From an uncultured Christensenellaceae bacterium (GTDB taxonomy: Bacteria > Bacillota > Clostridia > Christensenellales > CAG-314): 64,000 nt of DNA. Made by a program: the position numbers and the translations under genes. Below the pieces are notes generated by a model. That model saw only the letters and a list, made by a program, of their open reading frames with translations, made no database searches and was not told the DNA's origin. This document shows, piece by piece, positions 41,603-50,500 of the stretch. Position 1 is the first letter of the stretch, and the number at the start of each line of letters is the position of its first letter. The stretch is from contig CAJUCX010000004.1 of NCBI GenBank assembly GCA_910585195.1, positions 46,230 to 110,229 on the forward strand, written 5' to 3'.

Positions 41603-42499
41603 TTAAGCCCTCCTGCATTTGGAATATCCAAACAGCCATTTAACAACAACCTTAAACAGTCTGTAAACGGTGCGGCCTGCCCACCACATCAACTGTCCTA
41701 CGCCTATCGACGCTATCGCGCCGCCGAACACGCACAGCCAAGTCGAACTTGCAAAAGCAAAGCCGAAAAAACTGTAAATCATAACAGCCACACCGGCTAT
41801 TTGCGTCGCTATGCTTGCCACAAACAAACCGAAGGTTACGGCGCATACAGGTATAAACACAAACACTACCAACAATATGCCCAAAATCATACCGGCAACC
41901 GTCGGGTGCCACTCGTAACTTTTGTGGATATGATTAGGCCTGTCGTCGTAATAATCGTCATAGCGTCTTTCGCGGTCGCGTCTTATCCTATCCCGTCTTT
42001 CTCTCTCTCGCTCGGCGCGTTCTTCGCGTCTGATGCGTTCTTCTCTTGCTCTTTCTTCACGGCGAAGCCTTTCTTCTTCGCGACGGCGCTCTTCTATCTC
42101 CCTTTCTTCGCGATGCTTGCGTTCTTGACGCTCGCGTTCTTCTCTTTCTCTCTCTTCCTTGCGCAATCTTTCTTCTTCTCTGCGACGCTCGCGCCTTTCA
42201 CGCTCTTCCATCTTGCGCATTTCTTTTCTTTCGCGCTCGTCTCTTATTCTATCGGTTTTGCCGTACGACGGTCTTTCTTCATAATAATCGTCGTCAAAAC
42301 CGAATTGATTTTCGTGTCTGATTCTGTCGGCAACTTCATAAGGACTGCCGAACTCGTCTATTATGTCTTCTTCGAGCATTCCCGATTCTATCTTGTCGGC
42401 AAAAAGCTCGTCATAATAGTCAAAAACTTTATCCTTTTCTCTCGACGGCAAATCGTCCAAACTTTTTCTCAACCGTCTTTCCCATTCATACTTAGTCAT
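41603..42499 (-). CDS. HAAS-domain (DUF1700-like) membrane protein with a long charged helix
   Basis: 298 residues. The N-terminal HAAS domain (1-~62; EWERRLRKSLDDLPSREKDK, EDIIDEFGSPYEVADRI) is typical of PadR-linked membrane proteins. Then comes an unusual run of about 110 residues (~85-195) made almost only of Arg and Glu with little else, likely a single stable alpha helix. Three or four hydrophobic segments follow (VAGMILGILLVVFVFIPVCAV and beyond). The charged region is absent from standard DUF1700 proteins. AGGGT lies 7 nt before the ATG. It is translated between PadR and DUF4097. Confidence 0.85.
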   Translation of the reverse strand: MTKYEWERRLRKSLDDLPSREKDKVFDYYDELFADKIESGMLEEDIIDEFGSPYEVADRIRHENQFGFDDDYYEERPSYGKTDRIRDERERKEMRKMEERERRERRREEERLRKEEREREERERQERKHREEREIEERRREEERLRREERAREERIRREERAERERERRDRIRRDRERRYDDYYDDRPNHIHKSYEWHPTVAGMILGILLVVFVFIPVCAVTFGLFVASIATQIAGVAVMIYSFFGFAFASSTWLCVFGGAIASIGVGQLMWWAGRTVYRLFKVVVKWLFGYSKCRRA

Positions 42500-42500
42500 T

Positions 42501-42812
42501 TTACAAACCCTCTTTTATAATGTAGTCATAAACAACTTGTATCTCCCGTATGTCGTAAACAAACTCTCTCAAACGCTGTTTTCCTTTTACGGTGATTTGA
42601 TAATACTTTCGCAATCTGCCGTTGTGCTCTCGGCTTTTTGTCGTCAAACATCCCATTTCTTCCAGACGTCTCAAAATCGGGTACAACGTCGATTCCGAAA
42701 TTTCTATATAAGGCGATAAGTCGGAAATTATCTTATATCCGTATGACTCGTGTTTACTTAATGACGCCAATACCGCGGCTTCCAACACGCCCTTTTTCAA
42801 TTGGACATCCAA
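42501..42812 (-). CDS. PadR family transcriptional regulator
   Basis: 103-residue winged-helix repressor. The DNA-binding part reads VLASLSKHESYGYKIISDL, SESTLYPILRRLEEMGCLTTK and NGRLRKYYQITVKGKQRL, the standard PadR pattern. The start is a TTG at 42812 (MDVQLKKGVLE...), as in many PadR proteins, because GGAGGTGA lies 7 nt upstream; the in-frame ATG at 42830 would overlap that site. A palindrome covering the promoter (42845-42867) suggests autoregulation. It is first in the PadR-HAAS-DUF4097 operon. Confidence 0.9.
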   Translation of the reverse strand: MDVQLKKGVLEAAVLASLSKHESYGYKIISDLSPYIEISESTLYPILRRLEEMGCLTTKSREHNGRLRKYYQITVKGKQRLREFVYDIREIQVVYDYIIKEGL

Positions 42813-42842
42813 ACAATCACCTCCGTTCATACCCTCTTATGC

Positions 42843-42876
42843 ATTATACTATACATTACATAGTATACCTTGTCAA
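42843..42876 (-). promoter_or_regulatory. Promoter and PadR-type operator
   Basis: Perfect TTGACA (42871-42876), 17-bp spacer, TATAGT (42848-42853). A perfect inverted repeat TATACTAT-N7-ATAGTATA (42845-42867) covers the -10 and spacer; a second TATAAT follows at 42843-42848. Confidence 0.75.
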
Positions 42877-43012
42877 CGAATTTTATTAAAATTTTCAAAA
42901 AATTTAATAAAAATTTCACAAACTGGAAATTTTTATGTCAAAAAACAAAATATAAATTAAATTTTGACCGCAAAATTTATTTTTATAAATAAACGGTTTC
43001 AACAAATTTATC

Positions 43013-43046
43013 AAAAAAACACCGCCTGCAATTATGCAAGCGGTGT
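43013..43046 (-). terminator. Terminator of the EF-G-like gene
   Basis: Stem ACACCGCCTGCA/TGCAAGCGGTGT (43019-43030 with 43035-43046, one mismatch) followed by seven T on the minus strand. Confidence 0.88.
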
Positions 43047-43084
43047 CAATAATTTTAATATTTAGATTTTAAGTTATTACAGAC

Positions 43085-45166
43085 TTATTCTTTATCTGCC
43101 CATTTCTTTGCGTCTTCCACAATTTTAGGTATCTGTTGCGGAGGAACTTCTTCGTATCTTGCAAATTCAAGTTCATAACTGCCTCTGCCCTGCGTCATAC
43201 TTCTCAAATCGGTGGCGTACTTCATAATTTCGCTTAAAGGCGCTTCCGCACTGATGATTTGTCTGCCGTCGTGGTTTTCCGTACCCAAAATTCTGCCGCG
43301 GCGTTTATTCATATCGCCGAAGATATCGCCCAAATAAGAATCCGGCACGCTAATCTTCATTGTATATATCGGTTCCAAAATAGTAGGGTTGGCACGCGAG
43401 CAACCGTCTTTGTATGCAAGCGACGCCGCAATTTTGAAAGCGATTTCCTTAGAGTCGACAGGGTGATATTTGCCGTCCACAAGCTCAGCCCTTATGTTTA
43501 CCATAGGATAACCGGCAAGAACGCCGTGAGGCAATGCTTCGAGCAAGCCCTTTTCTACTGCAGGTATAAATTGGTTAGGAATCGACGCGCCGACTATACT
43601 GTCTACAAACAAAAATTCACCTTCGGCATAAGGACTGAATTTTATCACGCATTGACCGAACTGTCCTGCGCCGCCCGATTGTTTTTTATGTTTTCCTTCC
43701 GCTTCCACCGCTTTTTTGATGGTTTCTCTGTAAGCGATGCGCGGTTCTCTCAAAACGGCTTCCACGCCGAATTTATTTTTAAGTTTTTTACACAGCAAGT
43801 CGAGTTGCGTTTCGCCTATGCCGTTTAAGAGCATTTCGCCAGTTTCGGTATTTTTGGTTACCGTAAAAGAATTGTCCTCGTCTTGCAAGCGGTAAAGTCC
43901 GCTGAACACCTTGTCTTCGTCCCCTTTCTTGGCAGCATATACAGCCATTGTAAGTACAGGCTTAGGCAACTCTACATTAGGCAAAGTAACCTGCATCGAC
44001 GCATCGCACAAAGTGTCGCCCGTTGACGTATTTTGCAATTTTGCAATGGCGCCCATGTCGCCGGCGTGTGCAACGTTTGTGCTCTCTTGCTTTTTGCCGC
44101 TTACAAAATAAAGCGCGCCTATTTTTTCGTCTATATTTTTATTTACGTTTTTAAGCGAAGTGCCGACTTTAAGTACGCCCGAAAGCACCTTAAACATAGA
44201 CAGTCTGCCTACAAACGGGTCCGCGACGGTTTTGAAAATTTTTACAACGGTAGGAGCCTTTTCTTCGCAGGCGATTTCAACAACTTTGCCGTTTTTGTCT
44301 TTTGCAGCAACGGTTTTGCTGTCGGCAGGACTAGGCAGCAAACTTACGATTTCGTTCATAAGGTTAAATACGCCCTTGTTGCAAACCGCAGAGCCTGCCA
44401 AAACCGGTATACAACTTCCGTTCAATACGCCCTTCTTTACGCCGTAAATAATTTCTTCGGTGGTAAAGGTTTCGCCGGCAAAATATTTTTCCAACATTGC
44501 TTCATCGCTTTCCGCAGCCGATTCTACAAGTTTAAGTTTAAGTTCTTCATATTCTTCTTTAAGATTGTCGGGTATTTCTATCTGCGTTTTGGTGTCGCCG
44601 AACATAAACGCCTTGCCGTTAAGCACGTTTACGTAACCCGTCATTTTTTCGTTTTGCATTATAGGTATCTGCATAGGCGCAATTTTGGTAGTATATTTTT
44701 CTTTAAGAGCGCGCATAGTGCCTATATAATCCGCATTTTCTTTATCCGTGCCGTTCAAAAATAAAATGGTAGGTATGTTGTTTTTTATGCAATAGTCAAC
44801 TGCCTTCTCTGTGCCGACCGAAACGGAACCGCCAAGACCCGAAACAACTATCGCGCCGTCTGCCGCGTCAAGCGCCAAACGCATTTCGCCCTCGAAGTCG
44901 AAAAACCCCGGAGTATCGATAAGATTTATCTTTGCAGAGCCAAACTCGCAATCGTAAACACAGTTAGCCATCGAAAGGCTTATGGAAATCTTTTTTGCGA
45001 TTTCTTCCGAATCGAAATCCATAACGGTATTGCCGTCTTCCGTTCTGCCCTGTCTGTCAATTGCTTTCGCGTTATACAAAATCGCTTCGGCAAGAGTGGT
45101 TTTGCCCTCTCCGCCGTGTCCGACAAGAACTACGTTTCTGATGTTTTTAGCCAAAAATTCCGCCAT
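43085..45166 (-). CDS. Elongation factor G-like GTPase (FusA2/TetM-like branch)
   Basis: 693-residue translation-type GTPase with all EF-G domains. The P-loop reads GHGGEGKTTL, as in the EF-G-like side branch, and Walker B is DTPGFFDFEGE. The G4 motif is NGTD instead of NKxD, weakening the usual guanine recognition. Domain II (~300-400), domain III, domain IV with QFGQCVIKFSPY and a C-terminal domain with SEIMKYATDLRSMTQGRGSYELEFARY follow. The role of this branch is unclear; TetM-like rescue or a translation-stress role are possibilities. AGGTGC precedes the ATG. It stands alone. Confidence 0.88.
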   Translation of the reverse strand: MAEFLAKNIRNVVLVGHGGEGKTTLAEAILYNAKAIDRQGRTEDGNTVMDFDSEEIAKKISISLSMANCVYDCEFGSAKINLIDTPGFFDFEGEMRLALDAADGAIVVSGLGGSVSVGTEKAVDYCIKNNIPTILFLNGTDKENADYIGTMRALKEKYTTKIAPMQIPIMQNEKMTGYVNVLNGKAFMFGDTKTQIEIPDNLKEEYEELKLKLVESAAESDEAMLEKYFAGETFTTEEIIYGVKKGVLNGSCIPVLAGSAVCNKGVFNLMNEIVSLLPSPADSKTVAAKDKNGKVVEIACEEKAPTVVKIFKTVADPFVGRLSMFKVLSGVLKVGTSLKNVNKNIDEKIGALYFVSGKKQESTNVAHAGDMGAIAKLQNTSTGDTLCDASMQVTLPNVELPKPVLTMAVYAAKKGDEDKVFSGLYRLQDEDNSFTVTKNTETGEMLLNGIGETQLDLLCKKLKNKFGVEAVLREPRIAYRETIKKAVEAEGKHKKQSGGAGQFGQCVIKFSPYAEGEFLFVDSIVGASIPNQFIPAVEKGLLEALPHGVLAGYPMVNIRAELVDGKYHPVDSKEIAFKIAASLAYKDGCSRANPTILEPIYTMKISVPDSYLGDIFGDMNKRRGRILGTENHDGRQIISAEAPLSEIMKYATDLRSMTQGRGSYELEFARYEEVPPQQIPKIVEDAKKWADKE

Positions 45167-45350
45167 AAGTGCACCTCGGTTTATTGATTTTAGACCGCCG
45201 CCGCTGTTAGTTAATAAAACTTAAATCGTACGGTCATATTAAAAACCGCAAATTTAACAGACATTAAACCGTTTCGGCAACTCGTTCCTAATACGTTAAA
45301 TATACCACAATCTTACCGCCATTTCAATACCCTTTGGAAAATAAAGTCAA

Positions 45351-46106
45351 TTATTTGCCGCCGTTTTGCAGACCGTTAAAAACGGCAATATATTTTTGAA
45401 ATTCTGCCGTTTCGCTGTTGGAAAGATGAAAAAACACGCTTCCGCATACGCTGCGCTCGGTAAATAAATTTTTTTCTTTAAGCACCTGCGATATATGTTT
45501 AGACAAGCCGTCGTTGCCGTCAAATGCAGGCAAGCCCGTAGCCCTCTCGAAACAATCTTTTTTTATCACGTAATGAGTGCAGCCCAACACTATTGAAGCA
45601 AATTTGGAAAAATCTACCCCAAGCGTTTCGCTTTTTATATATTCCGTAAACTCATCGTCGGGGGTGTTCTTTTCTATCAACTCCGCCGCGTCCTTCAAAG
45701 GGAAAATATATGCCTTGTTTTCTCCGTAATTTTCAACCACCCGACGGAAGTTGTCGCAACCGGCAGTGGCAGTCGTTACAAACACAAGCGTATTTTTAGG
45801 CGCGGGCTTTACCGCAGGCTGTATGCCGAAAAACAAAACGTCGGGATAAGTCTGCCGCAAAGTTTCTATACACAAGCCCGTTACCGTATTGCAAGCAATT
45901 ACAATCGCCTTAGGGTTGTGCGCCAAAATGCCTTCAATTGCTTTCAAAGTTAAATTCAATATTTCTTGCTTGCTTTTTTTGCCGTAAGGCGCGTTTAGGT
46001 TATCGGCAAAATACAAAAAGTCTTCTTTTGGCAAATCGCTTTTAAGTTTGGCAAGCGTAGAAAGTCCGCCCACCCCGCTGTCAAACACTGCAATAGGTCT
46101 GTTCAT
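45351..46106 (-). CDS. murI: Glutamate racemase
   Basis: 251-residue cofactor-independent racemase supplying D-glutamate for peptidoglycan. The catalytic cysteines are in IACNTVTGLC (about 71-80) and VLGCTHYVIKK (about 177-187); VFDSGVGGLSTLAKL and ADNLNAPYGKKS complete the active site. AGGAGC precedes the ATG. It is divergent from rpsT and close to the end of the EF-G-like gene. Confidence 0.95.
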   Translation of the reverse strand: MNRPIAVFDSGVGGLSTLAKLKSDLPKEDFLYFADNLNAPYGKKSKQEILNLTLKAIEGILAHNPKAIVIACNTVTGLCIETLRQTYPDVLFFGIQPAVKPAPKNTLVFVTTATAGCDNFRRVVENYGENKAYIFPLKDAAELIEKNTPDDEFTEYIKSETLGVDFSKFASIVLGCTHYVIKKDCFERATGLPAFDGNDGLSKHISQVLKEKNLFTERSVCGSVFFHLSNSETAEFQKYIAVFNGLQNGGK

Positions 46107-46180
46107 AGCCGCTCCTGAAATTTTTTTAGATATTATTTAATTTTTATGTCGCTGTATAGCAAAAAATGATTTTCAAACTG

Positions 46181-46209
46181 TTGCTAAAAATCAAAAAGCG
46201 TGCTAAAAT
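46181..46209 (+). promoter_or_regulatory. Promoter of rpsT
   Basis: TTGCTA (46181-46186), 17-bp spacer, TAAAAT (46204-46209). Confidence 0.7.
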
Positions 46210-46250
46210 AACTTGGTTAATTGAGAAAATATCATTAAGGGAGTTTAGAT

Positions 46251-46814
46251 ATGCCAAATATCAAATCAGCAGAAAAAAGAGTAAAAGTTTCTTCGGCGAA
46301 GAAATTGCAAAACAAAATGGTTGCATCGCAAATGCACACCGCTATCAAAAAGTTTAACGCCGCTATCGCAGCAAACGACGTAGCGCTTGCAGAAAAACTT
46401 ATGGCGGAAGCCGCAAGCAAAATCGACAACGCCGCAAGCAAAAAAGTAATTCACAAAAACAATGCAAACCGCAAAAAATCACAAATTGCAAAAGCATTGT
46501 ATCAGTTGAAGTCCGGCGTAATCGTAGTTAAAGCAGACGCCAAAACTTTGAAGCAGGCAGAACAAAAAGCAGCCGCTCAAAGAAAAGCAGAAGAAAAAGC
46601 AGCCGCTATCGCCGCTTGGAAGGAAGACAAGGCAAAGAGAGAGTCTGACAAACTTGCAAAAAAAGACCCTAAGGCAGCAAAGAAAGCAGAAAAAACAACA
46701 AAGACTGCAAAGAAACCTGCCAAGGCAAAAGAAGAAGTTGAAGCACCTGCAGCAGAAGCAGCGCCTAAAAAGAAAACAACCAAAAAAGCAAAAGAAACTG
46801 CTGATGCCGAATAA
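46251..46814 (+). CDS. rpsT: Ribosomal protein S20 (bS20) with a ~95-residue basic tail
   Basis: Primary 16S rRNA-binding protein of the small subunit. Residues 1-~88 are a normal bS20 (MPNIKSAEKRVKVSSAKK at the N-terminus, IHKNNANRKKSQIAKAL). After it comes an extra ~95 residues made almost entirely of Lys, Ala, Glu and Pro (KKAEKTTKTAKKPAKAKEE and similar), so the protein is about twice the usual length of ~87. The tail is in frame, has no stop and ends before a strong terminator, so it is not a fusion with another gene. GGGAG precedes the ATG. It is divergent from murI. Confidence 0.9.
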   Translation: MPNIKSAEKRVKVSSAKKLQNKMVASQMHTAIKKFNAAIAANDVALAEKLMAEAASKIDNAASKKVIHKNNANRKKSQIAKALYQLKSGVIVVKADAKTLKQAEQKAAAQRKAEEKAAAIAAWKEDKAKRESDKLAKKDPKAAKKAEKTTKTAKKPAKAKEEVEAPAAEAAPKKKTTKKAKETADAE

Positions 46815-46833
46815 TCTTTAACCTTAATTATTT

Positions 46834-46861
46834 AAGTCCCGAAACTTTCGGGACTTTTTTT
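46834..46861 (+). terminator. Terminator of rpsT
   Basis: AAGTCCCGAAA/TTTCGGGACTT hairpin then T7, 20 bases past the stop. Confidence 0.92.
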
Positions 46862-46942
46862 ACCCCTATTTTTACACACGCAAAAAATCTTTTACGCAAA
46901 TAACGTCTATGTTTTTGACTGACAAATTTATATATCTATATA

Positions 46943-46980
46943 TAAAATAAAAAATCTCACGATATGCCGTAAGATTTTTA
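46943..46980 (-). terminator. Terminator of nrdR and the distal purine operon
   Basis: AAAAATCTTACGG pairs with CGTGAGATTTTTT on the minus strand (46949-46980, imperfect), with T-rich tail. Confidence 0.75.
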
Positions 46981-47030
46981 CGTTAAAAAGTTTTTATTAA
47001 ATGCTTAATTTACAAAAACAACTGTTTTAA

Positions 47031-47486
47031 TTACTTATTTTCCAGCATTTTTTTAAGTTCTTCCAAAAAGCTGTTACTGTCCTTAAACTGACGGTAAACC
47101 GAAGCAAAGCGAATGTATGCAACGTCGTCAAGTTGTTTAAGTCCGTTCATTACCATTTCGCCTATAGTTTTGGAAGAAATTTCCGGCTCCAAAGAATTGT
47201 AAATCTGCTTTTCAATATTCGCGACAAGTTCGTCAATTTCTTTTACGGAAACAGGTCGTTTTTCGCAAGATTTGATAATGCCGTTTTTAATTTTGTTCAT
47301 ATCCAGTTGCTGACGGCTGCCGTCCGACTTTACAACCAAAATAGGCGTCGTTTCAATAGTTTCGTACGTGGTAAAACGCTTGCCGCAAGAGTTGCATTCA
47401 CGCCGTCTGCGTATTGCATTAAGTTCGTCCACCGGACGCGAATCGATAACTTTCAAATCGTCGTATCCGCAAAAAATACATTTCAT
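47031..47486 (-). CDS. nrdR: Transcriptional repressor NrdR
   Basis: 151-residue repressor of ribonucleotide reductase genes. An N-terminal zinc ribbon has CIFCG at 3-7 and CNSCGKRFTTYE at about 31-42, and an ATP-cone follows (LVVKSDGSRQQLDMNKIKNGI, ...KTIGEMVMNGLKQLDDVAYIRFASVYRQF). It starts 17 bp after purL in the same direction, so it is probably at the end of the purine operon, which links nucleotide synthesis with reductase control. AAAGGA precedes the ATG. Confidence 0.94.
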   Translation of the reverse strand: MKCIFCGYDDLKVIDSRPVDELNAIRRRRECNSCGKRFTTYETIETTPILVVKSDGSRQQLDMNKIKNGIIKSCEKRPVSVKEIDELVANIEKQIYNSLEPEISSKTIGEMVMNGLKQLDDVAYIRFASVYRQFKDSNSFLEELKKMLENK

Positions 47487-47503
47487 AATTTTTCCTTTGT
47501 GTA

Positions 47504-50500
47504 TTACTTAAAGTAATTTACACCGCTTTCAAAAATCTTCATATCATAGTTGCCGTCAACATTTTTATAAAGATTTTGACCTATACGCTCGCTGTGCCCC
47601 ATTTTGCCGAACACTCTGCCGTCCGCCGAAGTAATGCCTTCAACGGCATAAACCGAGCCGTTAGGGTTAAACGGACTTTGCATTGTGGCATTCCCGTCAA
47701 AGTCTACGTATTGCGTAGCGATTTGCCCGTTTTTGATGAGCGTTTTCAAGTGCTCGTCGTCGCAGACAAACCTGCCCTCTCCGTGAGAGATTGCAACGTC
47801 GTACACGTCGCCCACTTTTACGCCTTTAAGCCAAGGCGAAAGGTTGCTTGCAATGCGCGTCTTTGTTATTTTTGAAATATGTCTGCCTATGTTGTTGAAA
47901 GTAAGCGTCGGCGAATTTGTTTGCATAGGCGAAATTTTTCCATTAGGCACAAGCCCCAACTTTATGAGCGCTTGGAAGCCGTTGCATATGCCCAAAATCA
48001 AACCGTCTCTTTCGTTAAGCAATTTTTCTATCGCTTCTTTAATGTAAGGGTTAGAGAACACCGTTGCAATAAATTTGCCCGAGCCGTCAGGTTCGTCCGC
48101 GCCGGAAAATCCGCCGGGGATTGCAAGTATCTGACAGTCGTCAATAGCCTTTGCCATAAGTTTTACGCTTGACATAATGTCTTTACTTGTCAAGTTTTTA
48201 AGCACGAAACTGTCTGTAACGGCACCCGCAATCTCAAATTGCCTTGCGGTGTCATACTCGCAGTTGTTGCCGGGAAACACAGGTATAAACACCCTAGGTT
48301 TTGCAACGCTATGTTTTGCCTTTGCGCTTTGCGCCGTATATGAAAGCGTTTCAACCTTTCCGCTTGCTTCCGCCGTGGTTTTATAAACGCCTTCCAACTT
48401 GCTTTTATAACTTACTATCAAATTGTTGATATCACACGCCTGTTTGCCTATGCGTATTTTGCCGTCGCAGTTGGTTTTTCCTACAGGCACCTTGTCAAAA
48501 CCGTCAAACGCGCTTTCGTCGTCAACGCTGACAACTATATTTGCATAGTCGGGACGGAAGAAGTCCGCATTCTTTTCAAAGTCGACGCCGACGTTATTGC
48601 CGAATACGCTCTTGGCAACCGCGCTGTATACGCCGCCGTCCTCTACGACAGTTGCGTATTTTACGTTACCGCACAAAATATTTTTGTTTATTGCGTCATA
48701 CAGCTTTTTTGCGTATTCGAAGTCAGGCATATAGTTGCCGTCATGTTTGATAGGCAAAAGCAACAATTTTTTGCCGCTTTCTCTCAACACGTTGTCTATG
48801 ACGTCTTTGCATTTTGCCGTACCTATGGCAAAAGATATTAACGTTGCAGGCACGTCTATATCTTCGAAACTGCCGCTCATAGAGTCTTTTCCGCCTATTG
48901 CCGCTATTTCAAGCCCCATTTGCGCCTCGAACGCGCCGAGCAACGCCGAAACAGGCTGACCGAAACGCTTTGCGTCGCCGTTTAAGCGTTTGAAAAACTC
49001 CTGCAAACTGAGGTAAATTTTATTTCTGTCTACGCCGGCCGCAACAAGTTTTGATACGCTTGTCAAAACCGCATAAACACTGCCCACAAACGGACTGTCC
49101 TGCGTAAGGTGCGGATTAAACCCGAACGCCGCAACGCTTGCGGTGTCGCTTAGGTCTGTGCCGAGTTTCGCCGACATAACTATCGCAGGCGTTTCCTGAG
49201 TTTTGCCGCCATACGGCAACAGCACGCTTCTTGCGCCTATTGTAGAGTCGAAAGTTTCGACCATACCTTTTTGCGAGCATACGTTTAGCCTGCCGAGTTC
49301 GTTTTTAAGCGCGCTTATATAATCGTCATTATCTATATTTTGTTTTGTATCTTTGTCTATACCGTCAAAGAAAGTGCATTTGTTTTCTTCAATCAAAACG
49401 TCGTTGCTTTGTTTTACGCCGTTGGTATCAAGAAAGGCTCTTTCTATGTCAACTATCGCGTCGTTTTTGAAGAACATTCTCAATCTGCCGGTGTCGGTAA
49501 TTTCCGCTACGTTTGTTGCAGACAGGTTTTCTTCATAACACAAATCTATAAATTTCTGTTCGTCGCTCTTTTTTATAACGACTGCCATTCTCTCTTGACT
49601 TTCGGAAATCGCAAGTTCGGTACCGCTTAAACCCTCGTATTTTTTAGGCACACGGTCGAGGTAAATATCTATGCTGTCGGCAAGTTCTCCGATGGCAACG
49701 CTTACGCCGCCCGCGCCGAAGTCGTTGCATTTTTTGATAAGTTTTGACACTTGCGGATTTTTGAACAATCTTTGAATTTTTCTTTCCGTAGTGGCGTTGC
49801 CCTTTTGCACTTCCGCGCCGCAGCTTTCGACAGACTTTAAGTTGTGCGATTTGGAAGAGCCCGTTGCGCCGCCGCAACCGTCTCTGCCCGTTGCGCCGCC
49901 CAAAAGAATAACGATGTCGCCATTTTGCGGCTTGCTCCTGATTACGTTTTCCGCTTTGTTTTGCGCAACTACAAAGCCCGTTTCCAAACGCTTTGCAACG
50001 TAATCAGGGTGATAAACTTCTTGCACGAAACCCGTTGCCAAACCTATTTGATTGCCGTATGAAGAAAAACCGCTTGTAGCTGTTTTGGAAATAACCCTTT
50101 GCGGCAATTTGCCTTTTAACGTCTTGTCGATAGGCTGAGTAATATCTCCCGCACCCGTAATACGCATTGCGTGATAAACGTAAGTCCTGCCGCTTAGCGG
50201 GTCGCGGATTGCGCCGCCCAAACAGGTTGCAGCGCCGCCGAACGGCTCGATTTCCGTCGGATGATTGTGAGTTTCGTTTTTGAACATCAAAAGATATTCT
50301 TCGTCTTTCCCGTTTTCTTTAACGGCAACCTTTACCGAGCAGGCATTTATTTCGTCGGACTCATCCAAGTTTTTCAAAATGCCGTGCTTTTTCATATATT
50401 TTACGATACACGTGGCAACGTCCATCATACACATATATTTGCCGCGCGGTTTGGAAACTTCTTCAAATACCTCTGTATATCTGTCAAACGCCTTTTGAAT

